Source: an uncultured Eisenbergiella sp. (GTDB taxonomy: Bacteria; Bacillota; Clostridia; Lachnospirales; Lachnospiraceae). Taken from it: 64,000 bases of DNA. The notes beneath the pieces are model-generated. The model ran no database searches and was not told where the DNA came from. It worked only from the letters and a program-made list of their open reading frames with translations. The DNA lies in contig CANRGX010000004.1 of assembly GCA_947630215.1 (NCBI GenBank), positions 1 through 64,000 on the forward strand, written 5' to 3'. A program made the translations under genes and the position numbers. Position 1 is the first letter of the stretch; every line of letters begins with the position of its first letter. Shown piece by piece: positions 27,266 to 36,280 of this stretch.

Positions 27266-28432
27266 ATGGCAGAACAGAAAAGAGATTATTACGAGGTTCT
27301 CGGCGTGGATAAAAACGCCGACGACGCGGCTTTGAAAAAAGCATACAGGGTGCTGGCAAAGAAATATCACCCCGACATGAATCCGGGAGACGCGGAAGCG
27401 GAAAAGAAATTTAAGGAGGCCTCGGAGGCCTATGCGGTGCTCAGCGATCCGGAGAAAAGACGCCAGTACGATCAGTTCGGCCATGCAGCATTCGACGGCG
27501 GCGCGGGGGGAGCCGGCGGATTTGGCGGGTTCGATTTCAATACTGCCGATTTTGGCGATATTTTCGGCGACATCTTCGGGGATCTTTTCGGAGGCAGGAG
27601 CCGCAGCGGCGGCAGGAGCGGCCCGACAAAGGGGGCGAATCTGCGCACCAGCGTCAGGGTGACCTTCGAGGAAGCGGTATTCGGTACGGAGAAGGAGATC
27701 GAGCTGACGGTCAAGGAGGAATGTAAGAACTGCCGGGGAACCGGCGCGAAGCCGGGAACCAGCCCGGAGACCTGCCCCAAATGCGGCGGCAAGGGCCAGG
27801 TGGTATTCACTCAGCAGTCCTTCTTTGGAACGGTGCGGAATGTGCAGACCTGTCCGGACTGCGGCGGCAGCGGTAAAATCATTCGGGAGAAGTGTCCCGA
27901 TTGCCGCGGGACGGGTTATGTACCCATGAAAAAGCGTTTTGCGGTGACCATTCCGGCGGGCATTGACAACGGACAGTGCAAGCGTCTGGCCGGGCAGGGC
28001 GAGCCGGGGACCAACGGCGGGCCCAGAGGAGATGTGCTGGTGGAGGTGATCGTAGGCAGCCATCCCATCTTCCAGCGGCAGGACGTCAATATCTATTCCA
28101 CGGTGCCGGTTTCCTTTGCGGTGGCGGCGCTGGGCGGTGAAGTGGTGATCGACACGGTGGACGGGAAGGTGGTCTACGATGTGAAAGCGGGCACCCAGAC
28201 GGATACGAGAGTGCGGCTGAAAGGCAAGGGCGTGCCTTCCCTGCGCAATCCCGAGGTGCGCGGCGATCATTACGTTACTTTGGTGGTACAGACGCCGGAA
28301 CGGCTCTCCTTTGAAGCAAAGGAGCTGCTGCGTAAGTTCGACGAGGCCACCGGGGACAGCCTGCACGCGGCGGAACGGGTGGATCAGGCGGATACCCCCA
28401 AAGAAAAGAAACGGCGCGGCTTCTTTAAATAA
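27266..28432 (+). CDS. dnaJ: molecular chaperone DnaJ (Hsp40)
   Basis: DnaJ stimulates DnaK ATPase and delivers clients. It has the J domain with the HPD motif ([11 protein letters not shown], about residues 33-43), a Gly/Phe-rich linker, four CxxCxGxG zinc-binding repeats ([32 protein letters not shown]) between about residues 150 and 220, and the C-terminal client-binding domains. All eight cysteines are in place. The 388-residue length is normal. Start ATG 27266 follows AAAGGAG. It is the last gene of the heat-shock operon. Confidence 0.98.
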   Translation: MAEQKRDYYEVLGVDKNADDAALKKAYRVLAKKYHPDMNPGDAEAEKKFKEASEAYAVLSDPEKRRQYDQFGHAAFDGGAGGAGGFGGFDFNTADFGDIFGDIFGDLFGGRSRSGGRSGPTKGANLRTSVRVTFEEAVFGTEKEIELTVKEECKNCRGTGAKPGTSPETCPKCGGKGQVVFTQQSFFGTVRNVQTCPDCGGSGKIIREKCPDCRGTGYVPMKKRFAVTIPAGIDNGQCKRLAGQGEPGTNGGPRGDVLVEVIVGSHPIFQRQDVNIYSTVPVSFAVAALGGEVVIDTVDGKVVYDVKAGTQTDTRVRLKGKGVPSLRNPEVRGDHYVTLVVQTPERLSFEAKELLRKFDEATGDSLHAAERVDQADTPKEKKRRGFFK

Positions 28433-28663
28433 AGGAAAACAAAGGGAAACGACAGCGCTTCCCGTACCGGATGGAGAACGGCTCCGGGATTGGAGCCGGG
28501 GACGGTGCGGGGGGCGTTTTTTGATCGGAAAATTTTGCCCCCAAAAGACCGGAAGATACGTCCGGAAAAACAAATTGCGGGAAAATAAGGTTGACATTGG
28601 GCGCGCAATGAGGCACTTTTATAGTAGAGGCGGCGGACAGGACAAGGAAGGGAGGACATATCG
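28433..28663. other. intergenic region between dnaJ and the GH120-like gene
   Basis: It contains a small hairpin GGCTCC/GGAGCC (28480-28497) followed at a distance by GTTTTTT near 28517-28523, possibly a weak terminator, and a TTGACA at about 28591-28596 upstream of the next gene, whose matching -10 is unclear (TATAGT at about 28620 is too far). Confidence 0.35.
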
Positions 28664-30640
28664 ATGCAGCTATATGTGAACGCAAAGGCCGGACGCGACG
28701 GGAACGGGACGAAGGAGGCTCCCTTCAAGTGTATCCGCCAGGCGGCGCAGACGGCGCAGGCCGGAGACGAGGTATTGGTATATCCGGGGATTTACCGGGA
28801 ATATGTGGACCCCGTTCATGCGGGACGGGAAGACGCGCGGATCGTCTACCGGAGCGTGGAGCCGCTGGCGGCGGTGATCACCGGAGCGGAGGAACTGAAC
28901 GGCTGGACGCCGTATCGGGGGACAACCTGGACCGCCAGTGTGGACAATCATATTTTCGGGGGATATAATCCCTATACCACATTCGTATACGGCGACTGGT
29001 ATTTTGCCGGGAAAACCAAACATACGGGAGCGGTTTATTTAAACGACCGGATGCTCTACGAGGCGGGCAGTCTGGAAGAATGTATGGCGGGCGAAGTGTA
29101 TGCGTGCTCCTGGGAGCCGGAGGCGTCCCGGCTGAAATGGTACAGCGAGCAAAAGGACGGGCGCACCGTGTTCTACGCCAATTTCCAGGGGGCCGATCCC
29201 AATCGGGAGCGGGTGGAGATCAATGTGCGCCGGGAGTGCTTTATGCCTTCCAAAACGGGGGTGGGCTATCTCACCGTGAGCGGGTTTACCATCACCAAGG
29301 CCGCCACTACCTGGGCGCCTCCTGCGGCTTTTCAGGACTGTATGATCGGGCCTCACTGGTCGAAGGGCTGGATCATCGAGGACTGTGAGATTTCCAACAG
29401 CAAGTGCGCCGGGATTGGCCTGGGGAAGTATCTGGATCCGGACAACGAGCATTATTTTACCTATCGGCACGTCAAAAGCCCCACTCAGATGGAGCGGGAC
29501 GCGGTATGCCGGGGACAGTACCACGGCTGGCTGAAGGAAAAGGTGGGGAGCCATATCATCCGCCGCAACCACATCCACCACTGTGAACAGGGCGGCATCA
29601 TCGGGCGCATGGGCGGCGTTTTTTCGATCCTTGAGGACAATCATATCCATCACATCAACAATATGATGGAGCTGGGCGGCGCGGAGATCGCCGGCATCAA
29701 GATGCACGCGGCCATCGACGTGATCATGCGCCGGAATCATATCCACCACTGCACCATGGGTATCTGGACGGACTGGGAGGCCCAGGGAACCCGCATAACG
29801 CAGAATTTGCTGCATGATAATCAACGGCCGGCTTTTGCCGCGCCTTTAAAGGGCGGAATGATGAGCCAGGATATTTTCGTGGAGGTGGGACACGGGCCGA
29901 CCCTGATAGACCACAATCTGCTGCTTTCGGAAGTCTCGCTGCGGATGGCGACCCAGGGCGTGGCCATGGTACATAATCTGATCTGCGGTGCCTTTACCTG
30001 TGTGGGCGGAGGGACGGGCCCGCGCTATACGCCCTATCATATTCCTCACCGGACGGAGGTCATGGGGTTCATGACGATCCTGCATGGGGATGATCGGTTT
30101 TATAACAATATTTTTGTGCAGCGCTGGCCGAAGGAAGCGGTGGATGTACGCAGCGACAGCCGGGATGAAGTTCATACGGAGAACCGCGAAGTCGGGACGC
30201 ATGTGATGGACGGGTATCTGACCTATGAGGAGTGGATTTCCCACTTCGATCTGGAAAACGATACGCCGGACATGGCGGGACTGGAGCCCTGGCATGCCCA
30301 TTCCCTTCCGGTATGGGCGGATGGCAACGTTTACCTGGCGGGCGCGCAGGGCTGGAACAAAGAGACGCACAGCCTGACGGATACCGGAAAGGTACGGATC
30401 GAACTGGAGGAAAGGGACGGACATACGGTGTTGAAAACCGATCTCTATGATCGGATAGGGGATTTTGAGACAGCGCTCATTTCTTCGGATACGCTGGGCA
30501 GGGCCTTCGAGCCGGAGGAACGCTACGAGAATCCGGACGGCACGGAGATTGTCTTTGATACGGATTATCTGGGGAACCACCGGGGCATACGGATACTGCC
30601 GGGGCCGTTTATGCAGGCGGTCAGGGAACAGGAGGTTTGA
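28664..30640 (+). CDS. GH120-type beta-xylosidase-like right-handed beta-helix protein
   Basis: GH120 enzymes such as Thermoanaerobacterium XylC remove xylose from xylo-oligosaccharides. The 658-residue protein matches the remembered XylC pattern: an N-terminal DUF1565-like start (LYVNAKAGRDGNGT), FYANFQGADPN near residue 170, then many parallel beta-helix coils rich in NHIHH. The putative nucleophile lies in IWTDWEAQGTR (Asp370) and the acid/base in DIFVEVGHGP (Glu407). Relative to XylC about 14 extra residues (APLKGGMMSQ region) lie between them. There is no signal peptide, so it should act inside the cell on imported oligosaccharides. No transporter gene is adjacent. Confidence 0.78.
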   Translation: MQLYVNAKAGRDGNGTKEAPFKCIRQAAQTAQAGDEVLVYPGIYREYVDPVHAGREDARIVYRSVEPLAAVITGAEELNGWTPYRGTTWTASVDNHIFGGYNPYTTFVYGDWYFAGKTKHTGAVYLNDRMLYEAGSLEECMAGEVYACSWEPEASRLKWYSEQKDGRTVFYANFQGADPNRERVEINVRRECFMPSKTGVGYLTVSGFTITKAATTWAPPAAFQDCMIGPHWSKGWIIEDCEISNSKCAGIGLGKYLDPDNEHYFTYRHVKSPTQMERDAVCRGQYHGWLKEKVGSHIIRRNHIHHCEQGGIIGRMGGVFSILEDNHIHHINNMMELGGAEIAGIKMHAAIDVIMRRNHIHHCTMGIWTDWEAQGTRITQNLLHDNQRPAFAAPLKGGMMSQDIFVEVGHGPTLIDHNLLLSEVSLRMATQGVAMVHNLICGAFTCVGGGTGPRYTPYHIPHRTEVMGFMTILHGDDRFYNNIFVQRWPKEAVDVRSDSRDEVHTENREVGTHVMDGYLTYEEWISHFDLENDTPDMAGLEPWHAHSLPVWADGNVYLAGAQGWNKETHSLTDTGKVRIELEERDGHTVLKTDLYDRIGDFETALISSDTLGRAFEPEERYENPDGTEIVFDTDYLGNHRGIRILPGPFMQAVREQEV

Positions 30641-30645
30641 GACGG

Positions 30646-31326
30646 ATGTTCCTTTCGGCACTGAAAAAAACGCTGCCTGTAATGGGCACCTATGTCACGC
30701 TGGGGATCGGGTTCGGGATGCTGCTGGAAAAAAACGGATTCGGCACAGGCTGGGCGCTTGCCATGAGCGTTTTCATCTATGCGGGGGCGATGCAGTATGT
30801 GGCGGCGGGTCTGTTGGCGCTGGACGTATCTTTGCTGACCGCCGCCTTTCTCACTTTCACCGTGAATGTGAGACACTTTTTTTACGGGATCTCCATGATC
30901 GGGCGATACCGGGAGTGCGGGAAGGCAAAGCCGTACCTGTATTTTGCGCTGACGGACGAAACGTATTCCCTGGTCTGCACGGACGATGTGCCAAAGGGCG
31001 TGGATCGGAAGCGGTATTATCTTCTTTTGTCCGCGCTGGATCAGCTCTACTGGATCTGTGGATGCGTGGCGGGATCGCTTTTGGGTTCGGCCCGCGCCTT
31101 TGATTCTACAGGCATTGAATTTTCCATGACGGCGCTGTTTGTGATCGTCTTTCTGGAACAATGGATCGGCAGAAAGGATCACGGCCCGGCCCTGATGGGG
31201 CTGGGGATTTCCGCACTGTGTCTGCTGCTTTTTGGCGGGGATACTTTTCTTATTCCCACCATGATTTTTACGGCCGCCGGTCTGACGTTGTACCGAAAGA
31301 GGGCCCAAAGAGAGGAGGCGCGGTAA
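30646..31326 (+). CDS. azlC: AzlC family branched-chain amino acid exporter subunit
   Basis: AzlC with AzlD forms a two-subunit membrane transporter that exports branched-chain amino acids (BrnFE type). The 226-residue protein is hydrophobic and opens with TLPVMGTYVTLGIGFGMLLE, then SVFIYAGAMQYVAAGLLA and the family-typical FTVNVRHFFYGISM near residue 70. I chose ATG 30646, ten bases after GGAGG; an upstream in-frame TTG overlaps that site. The next gene, azlD, starts immediately after the stop. Confidence 0.9.
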   Translation: MFLSALKKTLPVMGTYVTLGIGFGMLLEKNGFGTGWALAMSVFIYAGAMQYVAAGLLALDVSLLTAAFLTFTVNVRHFFYGISMIGRYRECGKAKPYLYFALTDETYSLVCTDDVPKGVDRKRYYLLLSALDQLYWICGCVAGSLLGSARAFDSTGIEFSMTALFVIVFLEQWIGRKDHGPALMGLGISALCLLLFGGDTFLIPTMIFTAAGLTLYRKRAQREEAR

Positions 31327-31659
31327 ATGGAGTCGTTCCATTCTGTGCTGCTGGTGGCTGTTATCGCGCTGGTGACGGCAGCGATCCGTCTTTTGCCCCT
31401 GCTTTTGTTCGGGCGAAAAGGGGAGACTTCCGCTTTTATTTCCTATCTGGGAGATACGCTGCCCTATGCGATCATCGGTATGCTGGTGGTATATTGTTTA
31501 AAGGACGTATCCTTTCTGGAGCGTCCCTATGGAATACCGGAAATGGGCTGTATCGCGCTGGTGGTCGTCCTGCATCTGTGGAAGCGCAATACACTGCTGA
31601 GCATTTTGGGCGGGACGGTGCTGTATATGGTGCTGATGCAGCATCCCGGTCTGTTTTGA
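31327..31659 (+). CDS. azlD: AzlD family branched-chain amino acid exporter subunit
   Basis: AzlD is the small partner of AzlC. The 110-residue protein has three to four hydrophobic helices and the family hallmark AAIRLLPLLLFG near residues 18-29 and YLGDTLPYAIIGMLVVYCL near 39-57. ATG 31327 directly abuts the azlC stop with GAGGAGG eleven bases upstream, so the two are translationally coupled. Confidence 0.9.
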   Translation: MESFHSVLLVAVIALVTAAIRLLPLLLFGRKGETSAFISYLGDTLPYAIIGMLVVYCLKDVSFLERPYGIPEMGCIALVVVLHLWKRNTLLSILGGTVLYMVLMQHPGLF

Positions 31660-31714
31660 AGATTCGGTCTTCTTTAAAAGGACAGGCGCACGGATACGGA
31701 GGGAGAAAAACAGG

Positions 31715-32704
31715 ATGAAATGGAAGAAGTTTCAGATAAAGACGGTCACGCAGGCGGAAGATATTCTCATCAGCGCGCTCTATGACATCGGTCTGGAGGG
31801 CGCCCAGATCGAGGATAAGGTGCCTCTGACGGCGCTGGAAAAGGAGCAGATGTTTGTGGACATCCTGCCGGAGGGCCCGGCGGATGACGGCGTGGCCTAT
31901 CTGAGTTTTTTCGTGGAGGAAGACGGGGACGGACGCCTGCTTCTTCAGGGAGAAACCGTGACGGAAGAACAGGTTCTGAAACGGGTGCGGGCGGAACTGG
32001 AGCAGCTGCGCGCATTCTGCGAGATCGGAGAAGGCAGCATCGCGGTGGACGAGACGGAGGATATCGACTGGATCAACAACTGGAAGCAGTATTTCCACCA
32101 GTTTTATATCGATGATCTGCTGGTCATCCCCTCCTGGGAGGAGGTAAAGCCGGAGGATGCAGGGAAACAGGTGCTGCACATCGATCCGGGGACGGCCTTC
32201 GGTACGGGCATGCACGAAACCACCCAGCTTTGCATCCGGCAGCTGAAAAAATATATTACGCCGCAGACGGAGCTTTTGGATGTGGGGACAGGGAGCGGGA
32301 TTCTGGCAATCCTGTCGCTGATGTACGGCGCCAGGCACGCGGTGGGGACGGATCTGGATCCGTGCAGCGTGGACGCGGTGGAGGAGAATCGGAAAAACAA
32401 CCATATCCTGCCGGAGCAGTTTGAAATGAAGATTGGCAACCTCATCACGGAGAAAGAGGTACAGGACTGGGTGGGCTATGAGAAGTACGATATTGTGGTG
32501 GCCAATATTCTGGCGGATGTCCTGGTGGCGCTGACGCCGGTGATCGTGGGGCAGTTAAAGCCGGGCGGAATCTATATTACCTCCGGCATCATAGACGACA
32601 AGGAACAGACGGTGACGGATGCCGTGCAGCAGGCCGGGCTGAAGCTGCTGGAGGTGACACGACAGGGCGAGTGGGTCAGCGTGACGGCAAAAAAGGAAGG
32701 CTGA
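31715..32704 (+). CDS. prmA: ribosomal protein L11 methyltransferase
   Basis: PrmA trimethylates ribosomal protein L11 using S-adenosylmethionine. The 329-residue protein has an N-terminal substrate-binding domain (KKFQIKTVTQAEDILISALYD), the linker containing DWINNWKQYFHQF near residue 108, and the methyltransferase core with HIDPGTAFGTGMHETT near 150-165, LLDVGTGSGILAI (motif I) near 185 and VVANILADVLVAL near 262. ATG 31715 follows GGGAGAAA. It is followed after 25 bases by rsmE, the conserved prmA-rsmE pairing in Firmicutes. Confidence 0.96.
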   Translation: MKWKKFQIKTVTQAEDILISALYDIGLEGAQIEDKVPLTALEKEQMFVDILPEGPADDGVAYLSFFVEEDGDGRLLLQGETVTEEQVLKRVRAELEQLRAFCEIGEGSIAVDETEDIDWINNWKQYFHQFYIDDLLVIPSWEEVKPEDAGKQVLHIDPGTAFGTGMHETTQLCIRQLKKYITPQTELLDVGTGSGILAILSLMYGARHAVGTDLDPCSVDAVEENRKNNHILPEQFEMKIGNLITEKEVQDWVGYEKYDIVVANILADVLVALTPVIVGQLKPGGIYITSGIIDDKEQTVTDAVQQAGLKLLEVTRQGEWVSVTAKKEG

Positions 32705-32729
32705 GCGCAGGGAAAGGAAACGGGGCGGC

Positions 32730-33470
32730 ATGTATCAGTTTTTTGTGGATCCTTCCCAGATTCAGGGCAGACAGATCGTCATCACCGGCAGCGATGTGAA
32801 CCATATTAAAAATGTGCTGCGTATGAAACCGGGCGAGGAGATCGCCGTGTCAAACGGTCTGGACGGAAAGGAATACCGCTGCAGCATCCGGCAGATCGGC
32901 CAGCGGGAGGTGATCTGTTCCCTCCGTTTTATCAAGGAGGACGGACTGGAGCTTCCCGTCAGGGTGACGTTGTTCCAGGGACTGCCAAAGGCGGACAAGA
33001 TGGAGTTTATCGTGCAGAAGATGGTGGAAATGGGTGTTTTCTCCATCGTGCCGGTAAAAACAGGACGATCCGTGGTAAAGCTGGATGAGAAGAAGGCAGC
33101 AGTAAAAACGGCCAGATGGCAGGCCATCGCGGAAGCCGCGGCAAAGCAGAGCAAACGCCGTATCGTACCGCAGGTGGGGCGGATCTGTTCCTTTTCGGAG
33201 GCGCTGCGTCAGGCGGACGGGATGGACGTCAGGCTGATTCCCTATGAGCTTTCGGAGGGAATGGAACGGACCAGGGCCCTGATCGAGGGCGTGAAGCCGG
33301 GGCAGCAGGCAGCTGTTTTCATTGGGCCGGAGGGCGGTTTTGAGGAGGAGGAGATCCGACAGGCCAGGGAGGCCGGCTTTGAGGAGATCACGCTGGGGCG
33401 GCGTATTCTGCGCACGGAGACGGCGGGGCTTGTGGTAATGGCCTGGCTTTCCTATCATCTGGAAAGCTGA
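32730..33470 (+). CDS. rsmE: 16S rRNA (uracil-1498-N3)-methyltransferase
   Basis: RsmE methylates U1498 in the decoding region of 16S rRNA. The 246-residue SPOUT protein has the N-terminal PUA-like part (SDVNHIKNVLRMKPGEEI) and the knotted SAM-binding part (FIGPEGGFEEEEI near 192-204 and LGRRILRTETAGLV near 220-233), both diagnostic. It sits in an operon with prmA. Length is normal. Confidence 0.96.
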   Translation: MYQFFVDPSQIQGRQIVITGSDVNHIKNVLRMKPGEEIAVSNGLDGKEYRCSIRQIGQREVICSLRFIKEDGLELPVRVTLFQGLPKADKMEFIVQKMVEMGVFSIVPVKTGRSVVKLDEKKAAVKTARWQAIAEAAAKQSKRRIVPQVGRICSFSEALRQADGMDVRLIPYELSEGMERTRALIEGVKPGQQAAVFIGPEGGFEEEEIRQAREAGFEEITLGRRILRTETAGLVVMAWLSYHLES

Positions 33471-33534
33471 AAGGCGTTTCGGTGACCGGCCGGACAGCGC
33501 GGCATATCATATAGGAGAAGTTTTTTCTTTGGCG

Positions 33535-33559
33535 CCCGGTGCCATGCCCGGCGCCGGGA
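33535..33559 (+). other. GC-rich hairpin before the cysteine desulfurase gene
   Basis: CCCGGTGCC pairs with GGCGCCGGG (nine pairs including one G-T) across a short loop. It follows a T-rich run rather than preceding one, so it does not look like a + strand terminator; it might influence expression of the downstream gene. Confidence 0.3.
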
Positions 33560-33592
33560 CTTCATACGATTGGGAAAAAGTAGGTGAAAGGT

Positions 33593-34753
33593 ATGAACTG
33601 TTATCTGGATAATTCGGCGACGACGCGGTGCTTTGACAGCGTGGCGGCGCTGATGGCCAGAATCATGTGCGAGGATTACGGGAATCCGTCCAGTCTGCAT
33701 CAGAAGGGCGTGGAGGCGGAGACCCATATCCGGAATGCAAAAGAAGGGATTGCAAAGAGTCTGAAGGTGGCGCCCAAGGAGATCTTTTTCACCTCCGGGG
33801 GAACGGAGTCGGATAATCTGGCGCTGCGCGGCGCGGCCTATGCCAACTGCCGCCGCGGGAAGCATCTGATCACCACGGCCATCGAGCATCCCGCGGTTTT
33901 AAAAACCATGCAGTATTTGCAGGAGCAGGGCTTTGAGGTAACCTATCTGCCCGTGGATGCTTACGGCAGGCTGCGGCCGGAGGATCTGGAGCAGGCCCTG
34001 CGGCCGGATACGATTCTGGTATCCGTCATGCACGTGAACAATGAGATCGGATCCGTGCAGCCGCTTGCGCTGATTGGGGAACGGCTGCGCCGTTACAACC
34101 CCGGCATTCTGTTTCATGTGGACGCGGTGCAGGGATATGGAAAATTCCGCATCTATCCGAAACGGATCGGAATCGATATGCTGTCCGTTTCCGCGCATAA
34201 AATCCATGGGCCAAAGGGCGTCGGCTTTCTCTATGTGGATGAAAGGGTAAAAATCCGGCCGATTATGTTTGGCGGAGGGCAGCAGAGGGGCCTTCGATCC
34301 GGTACGGAAAACGTGCCCGGGATTGCCGGCATGGCAAAGGCGGTGGAGGAGATTTACCAAAACCTGGACGGGGACGTGGAACGGCTCTACGCCCTGCGCC
34401 AGAGGTTTGTGGAAGGGCTGGCGCGGATGGAAGGTGTATTTGTCAACGGTCTGCCCGGCCGGGAGAGCGCGCCCCATGTGGTGAGCGTTTCCTTTGAATG
34501 GGTACGCAGCGAAGTGCTGCTGCACGCGCTGGAGGAAAAGGGCATTTTCGTGTCGGCGGGAAGTGCCTGCGCTTCCCATCATCCGGATACGGCGGGCTCC
34601 GCTACGCTGCGGGCCATCGGCCTGCGAAAGGATCTGCTTTCCTCCACGATCCGCTTCAGCTTTTCCGTCTTTACGACGGAGGAAGAAATCGAATACACGC
34701 TGCAGACGCTGTATGAATTGGTGCCGGTACTGCGGCGGTTTACCAGAAGATAG
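33593..34753 (+). CDS. NifS/IscS-type cysteine desulfurase
   Basis: The enzyme takes sulfur from cysteine as a protein persulfide. The 386-residue class V aminotransferase-fold protein has CYLDNSATT at the start, the PLP lysine in SAHKIHGPKG (Lys203) and the catalytic cysteine in GSACASHH (Cys326). ATG 33593 follows AGGTG; the frame also opens at GTG 33584. It precedes thiI, so its likely job is to load ThiI for tRNA 4-thiouridine synthesis, as the neighbouring NifZ does in Bacillus. That partner assignment is inference from gene order. Confidence 0.92.
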   Translation: MNCYLDNSATTRCFDSVAALMARIMCEDYGNPSSLHQKGVEAETHIRNAKEGIAKSLKVAPKEIFFTSGGTESDNLALRGAAYANCRRGKHLITTAIEHPAVLKTMQYLQEQGFEVTYLPVDAYGRLRPEDLEQALRPDTILVSVMHVNNEIGSVQPLALIGERLRRYNPGILFHVDAVQGYGKFRIYPKRIGIDMLSVSAHKIHGPKGVGFLYVDERVKIRPIMFGGGQQRGLRSGTENVPGIAGMAKAVEEIYQNLDGDVERLYALRQRFVEGLARMEGVFVNGLPGRESAPHVVSVSFEWVRSEVLLHALEEKGIFVSAGSACASHHPDTAGSATLRAIGLRKDLLSSTIRFSFSVFTTEEEIEYTLQTLYELVPVLRRFTRR

Positions 34754-34775
34754 GATACACACAGGGGTTTCATCT

Positions 34776-34806
34776 GAGCAGCACACTGCGTCGGGGTGTG
34801 CTGCTC
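34776..34806 (+). other. perfect 11-pair hairpin between the desulfurase gene and thiI
   Basis: GAGCAGCACAC (34776-34786) and GTGTGCTGCTC (34796-34806) pair completely around a nine-base loop. No T-run follows, so it is not a classical terminator. It may be an RNA processing or stability element inside the operon. Confidence 0.6.
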
Positions 34807-34879
34807 CTGAACCGTTAAAAGCGCCGCCCGGCACAGAAACAGGGAGACGGTAAGATTGAGGAAAGCAGGTGTTTTTAGA

Positions 34880-36061
34880 ATGTTTCAGGCTTTTTTGATT
34901 AAATTCGCGGAGATTGGCGTCAAAGGGAAAAACCGGGATCTTTTCGAGGCGGCCCTGGCGCAGCAGATTAAATATGCGCTCCGGCGCTGTGAGGGACAGT
35001 TTGCCGTCCGGCGCAACCGGGGCAGGATCTATATTGAAGCGCTGTCCGATTTTGACTTTGAGGAGACGGTGGAGAATTTGAAGACCGTATGCGGCATTTC
35101 CTCCATCTGTCCGATGGTGCAGCAGCAGGAGGATGGGGTGGAGAAGCTATGCCGGGACGTGGTGGCGTTTGTGGATACCCAGTATCCGGACAAGCAGTTC
35201 TCCTTTAAAGTCGATGTCAGGAGGGCGCAGAAAAATTTCCCGCTCAATTCCATGGAACTCAACGCCTTGCTGGGAGAAAAGATTTTGGACGCGTTCCCGC
35301 AGCTTCGGGTGGATGTGCACGATCCGGACGTATGGATCCATGTGGAAGTGAGGGAAAAGGTTTATCTGTATTCCACTGAGATCCCCGGCCCGGGCGGTAT
35401 GCCGGTGGGAACCAACGGGAAGGCCATGCTGCTGCTCTCCGGCGGGATTGATTCTCCGGTGGCGGGCTATATGGTGGCCAAGCGGGGCGTGAAGATCGAT
35501 GCGGTGTATTTCCATGCGCCGCCCTATACCAGTGAGCGGGCGAAACAGAAGGTGGTAGATCTGGCCCGGCTGGTGGCGCGCTACAGCGGCCCCATTTATC
35601 TGCACGTGGTCAATTTTACCGAAATTCAGCTGGCTATCTATGAGAAATGCCCGCACGACGAGCTGACGATCATCATGCGCCGGTATATGATGCGCATTGC
35701 GGAGCAGATCGCGAAAAAAACGGACTGTCTCGGTCTGGTGACGGGTGAGAGCATCGGACAGGTGGCCAGTCAGACCATGCAGTCGCTGGCGGTGACCAAC
35801 GAGGTATGCACCATGCCGGTGTACCGGCCCTGCATCGGGCTGGATAAGCAGGAGATTGTGGAAATCGCGGAGAAGATCGGTACCTATGAAACTTCGATCC
35901 TTCCGTTTGAAGACTGCTGTACCATTTTTGTGGCCAAGCATCCCGTCACCAAGCCAAATCCCGGTGTGATCCGGCGGCATGAGGAAAATCTGAGGGACGG
36001 CATCGACGAAATGGTGCAGCAGGCGGTGGAAACGGCGGAACTGATTGTCGCAGAGGTATAG
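34880..36061 (+). CDS. thiI: tRNA sulfurtransferase ThiI (4-thiouridine synthase)
   Basis: ThiI adenylates U8 of tRNA and replaces its oxygen with sulfur. The 393-residue protein has the N-terminal ferredoxin-like and THUMP domains (to about residue 165) and the PP-loop ATPase domain with LLSGGIDSPVAGY (SGGIDS at 187-192), GESIGQVASQT and the later CCTIFVAKHPVTKPN. It lacks a C-terminal rhodanese domain, normal for Gram-positive ThiI. I chose ATG 34880 with AGGTG ten bases before; an upstream TTG at 34856 adds eight residues. The preceding desulfurase is its probable sulfur donor. Confidence 0.95.
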   Translation: MFQAFLIKFAEIGVKGKNRDLFEAALAQQIKYALRRCEGQFAVRRNRGRIYIEALSDFDFEETVENLKTVCGISSICPMVQQQEDGVEKLCRDVVAFVDTQYPDKQFSFKVDVRRAQKNFPLNSMELNALLGEKILDAFPQLRVDVHDPDVWIHVEVREKVYLYSTEIPGPGGMPVGTNGKAMLLLSGGIDSPVAGYMVAKRGVKIDAVYFHAPPYTSERAKQKVVDLARLVARYSGPIYLHVVNFTEIQLAIYEKCPHDELTIIMRRYMMRIAEQIAKKTDCLGLVTGESIGQVASQTMQSLAVTNEVCTMPVYRPCIGLDKQEIVEIAEKIGTYETSILPFEDCCTIFVAKHPVTKPNPGVIRRHEENLRDGIDEMVQQAVETAELIVAEV

Positions 36062-36247
36062 CGCAACAGCAAAGAAACGCGTTCTTTCTGCTTTATGAAA
36101 ATCCAACCATAACCGCCAGAATCACCGCGATGCTGGCGAACAGTACCAACAGTCCCTGGAACTTGATCTGGAATTAAATGTTTGGCGTTGCCGATGAGTA
36201 CGTCGCCCTTTCCCACTTTCCCATTCCGTATGTATATTTTATGATAA

Positions 36248-36273
36248 CGCTTTCCCTTCCGGCGGGAAAGGCG
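36248..36273. terminator. possible bidirectional terminator between thiI and the minus-strand hydrolase gene
   Basis: CGCTTTCCC (36248-36256) pairs with GGGAAAG-G-CG (36264-36273) with one bulged base. It lies between convergent genes and is followed by CTTTAT on the + strand, a weak T-run. Confidence 0.45.
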
Positions 36274-36280
36274 CTTTATC

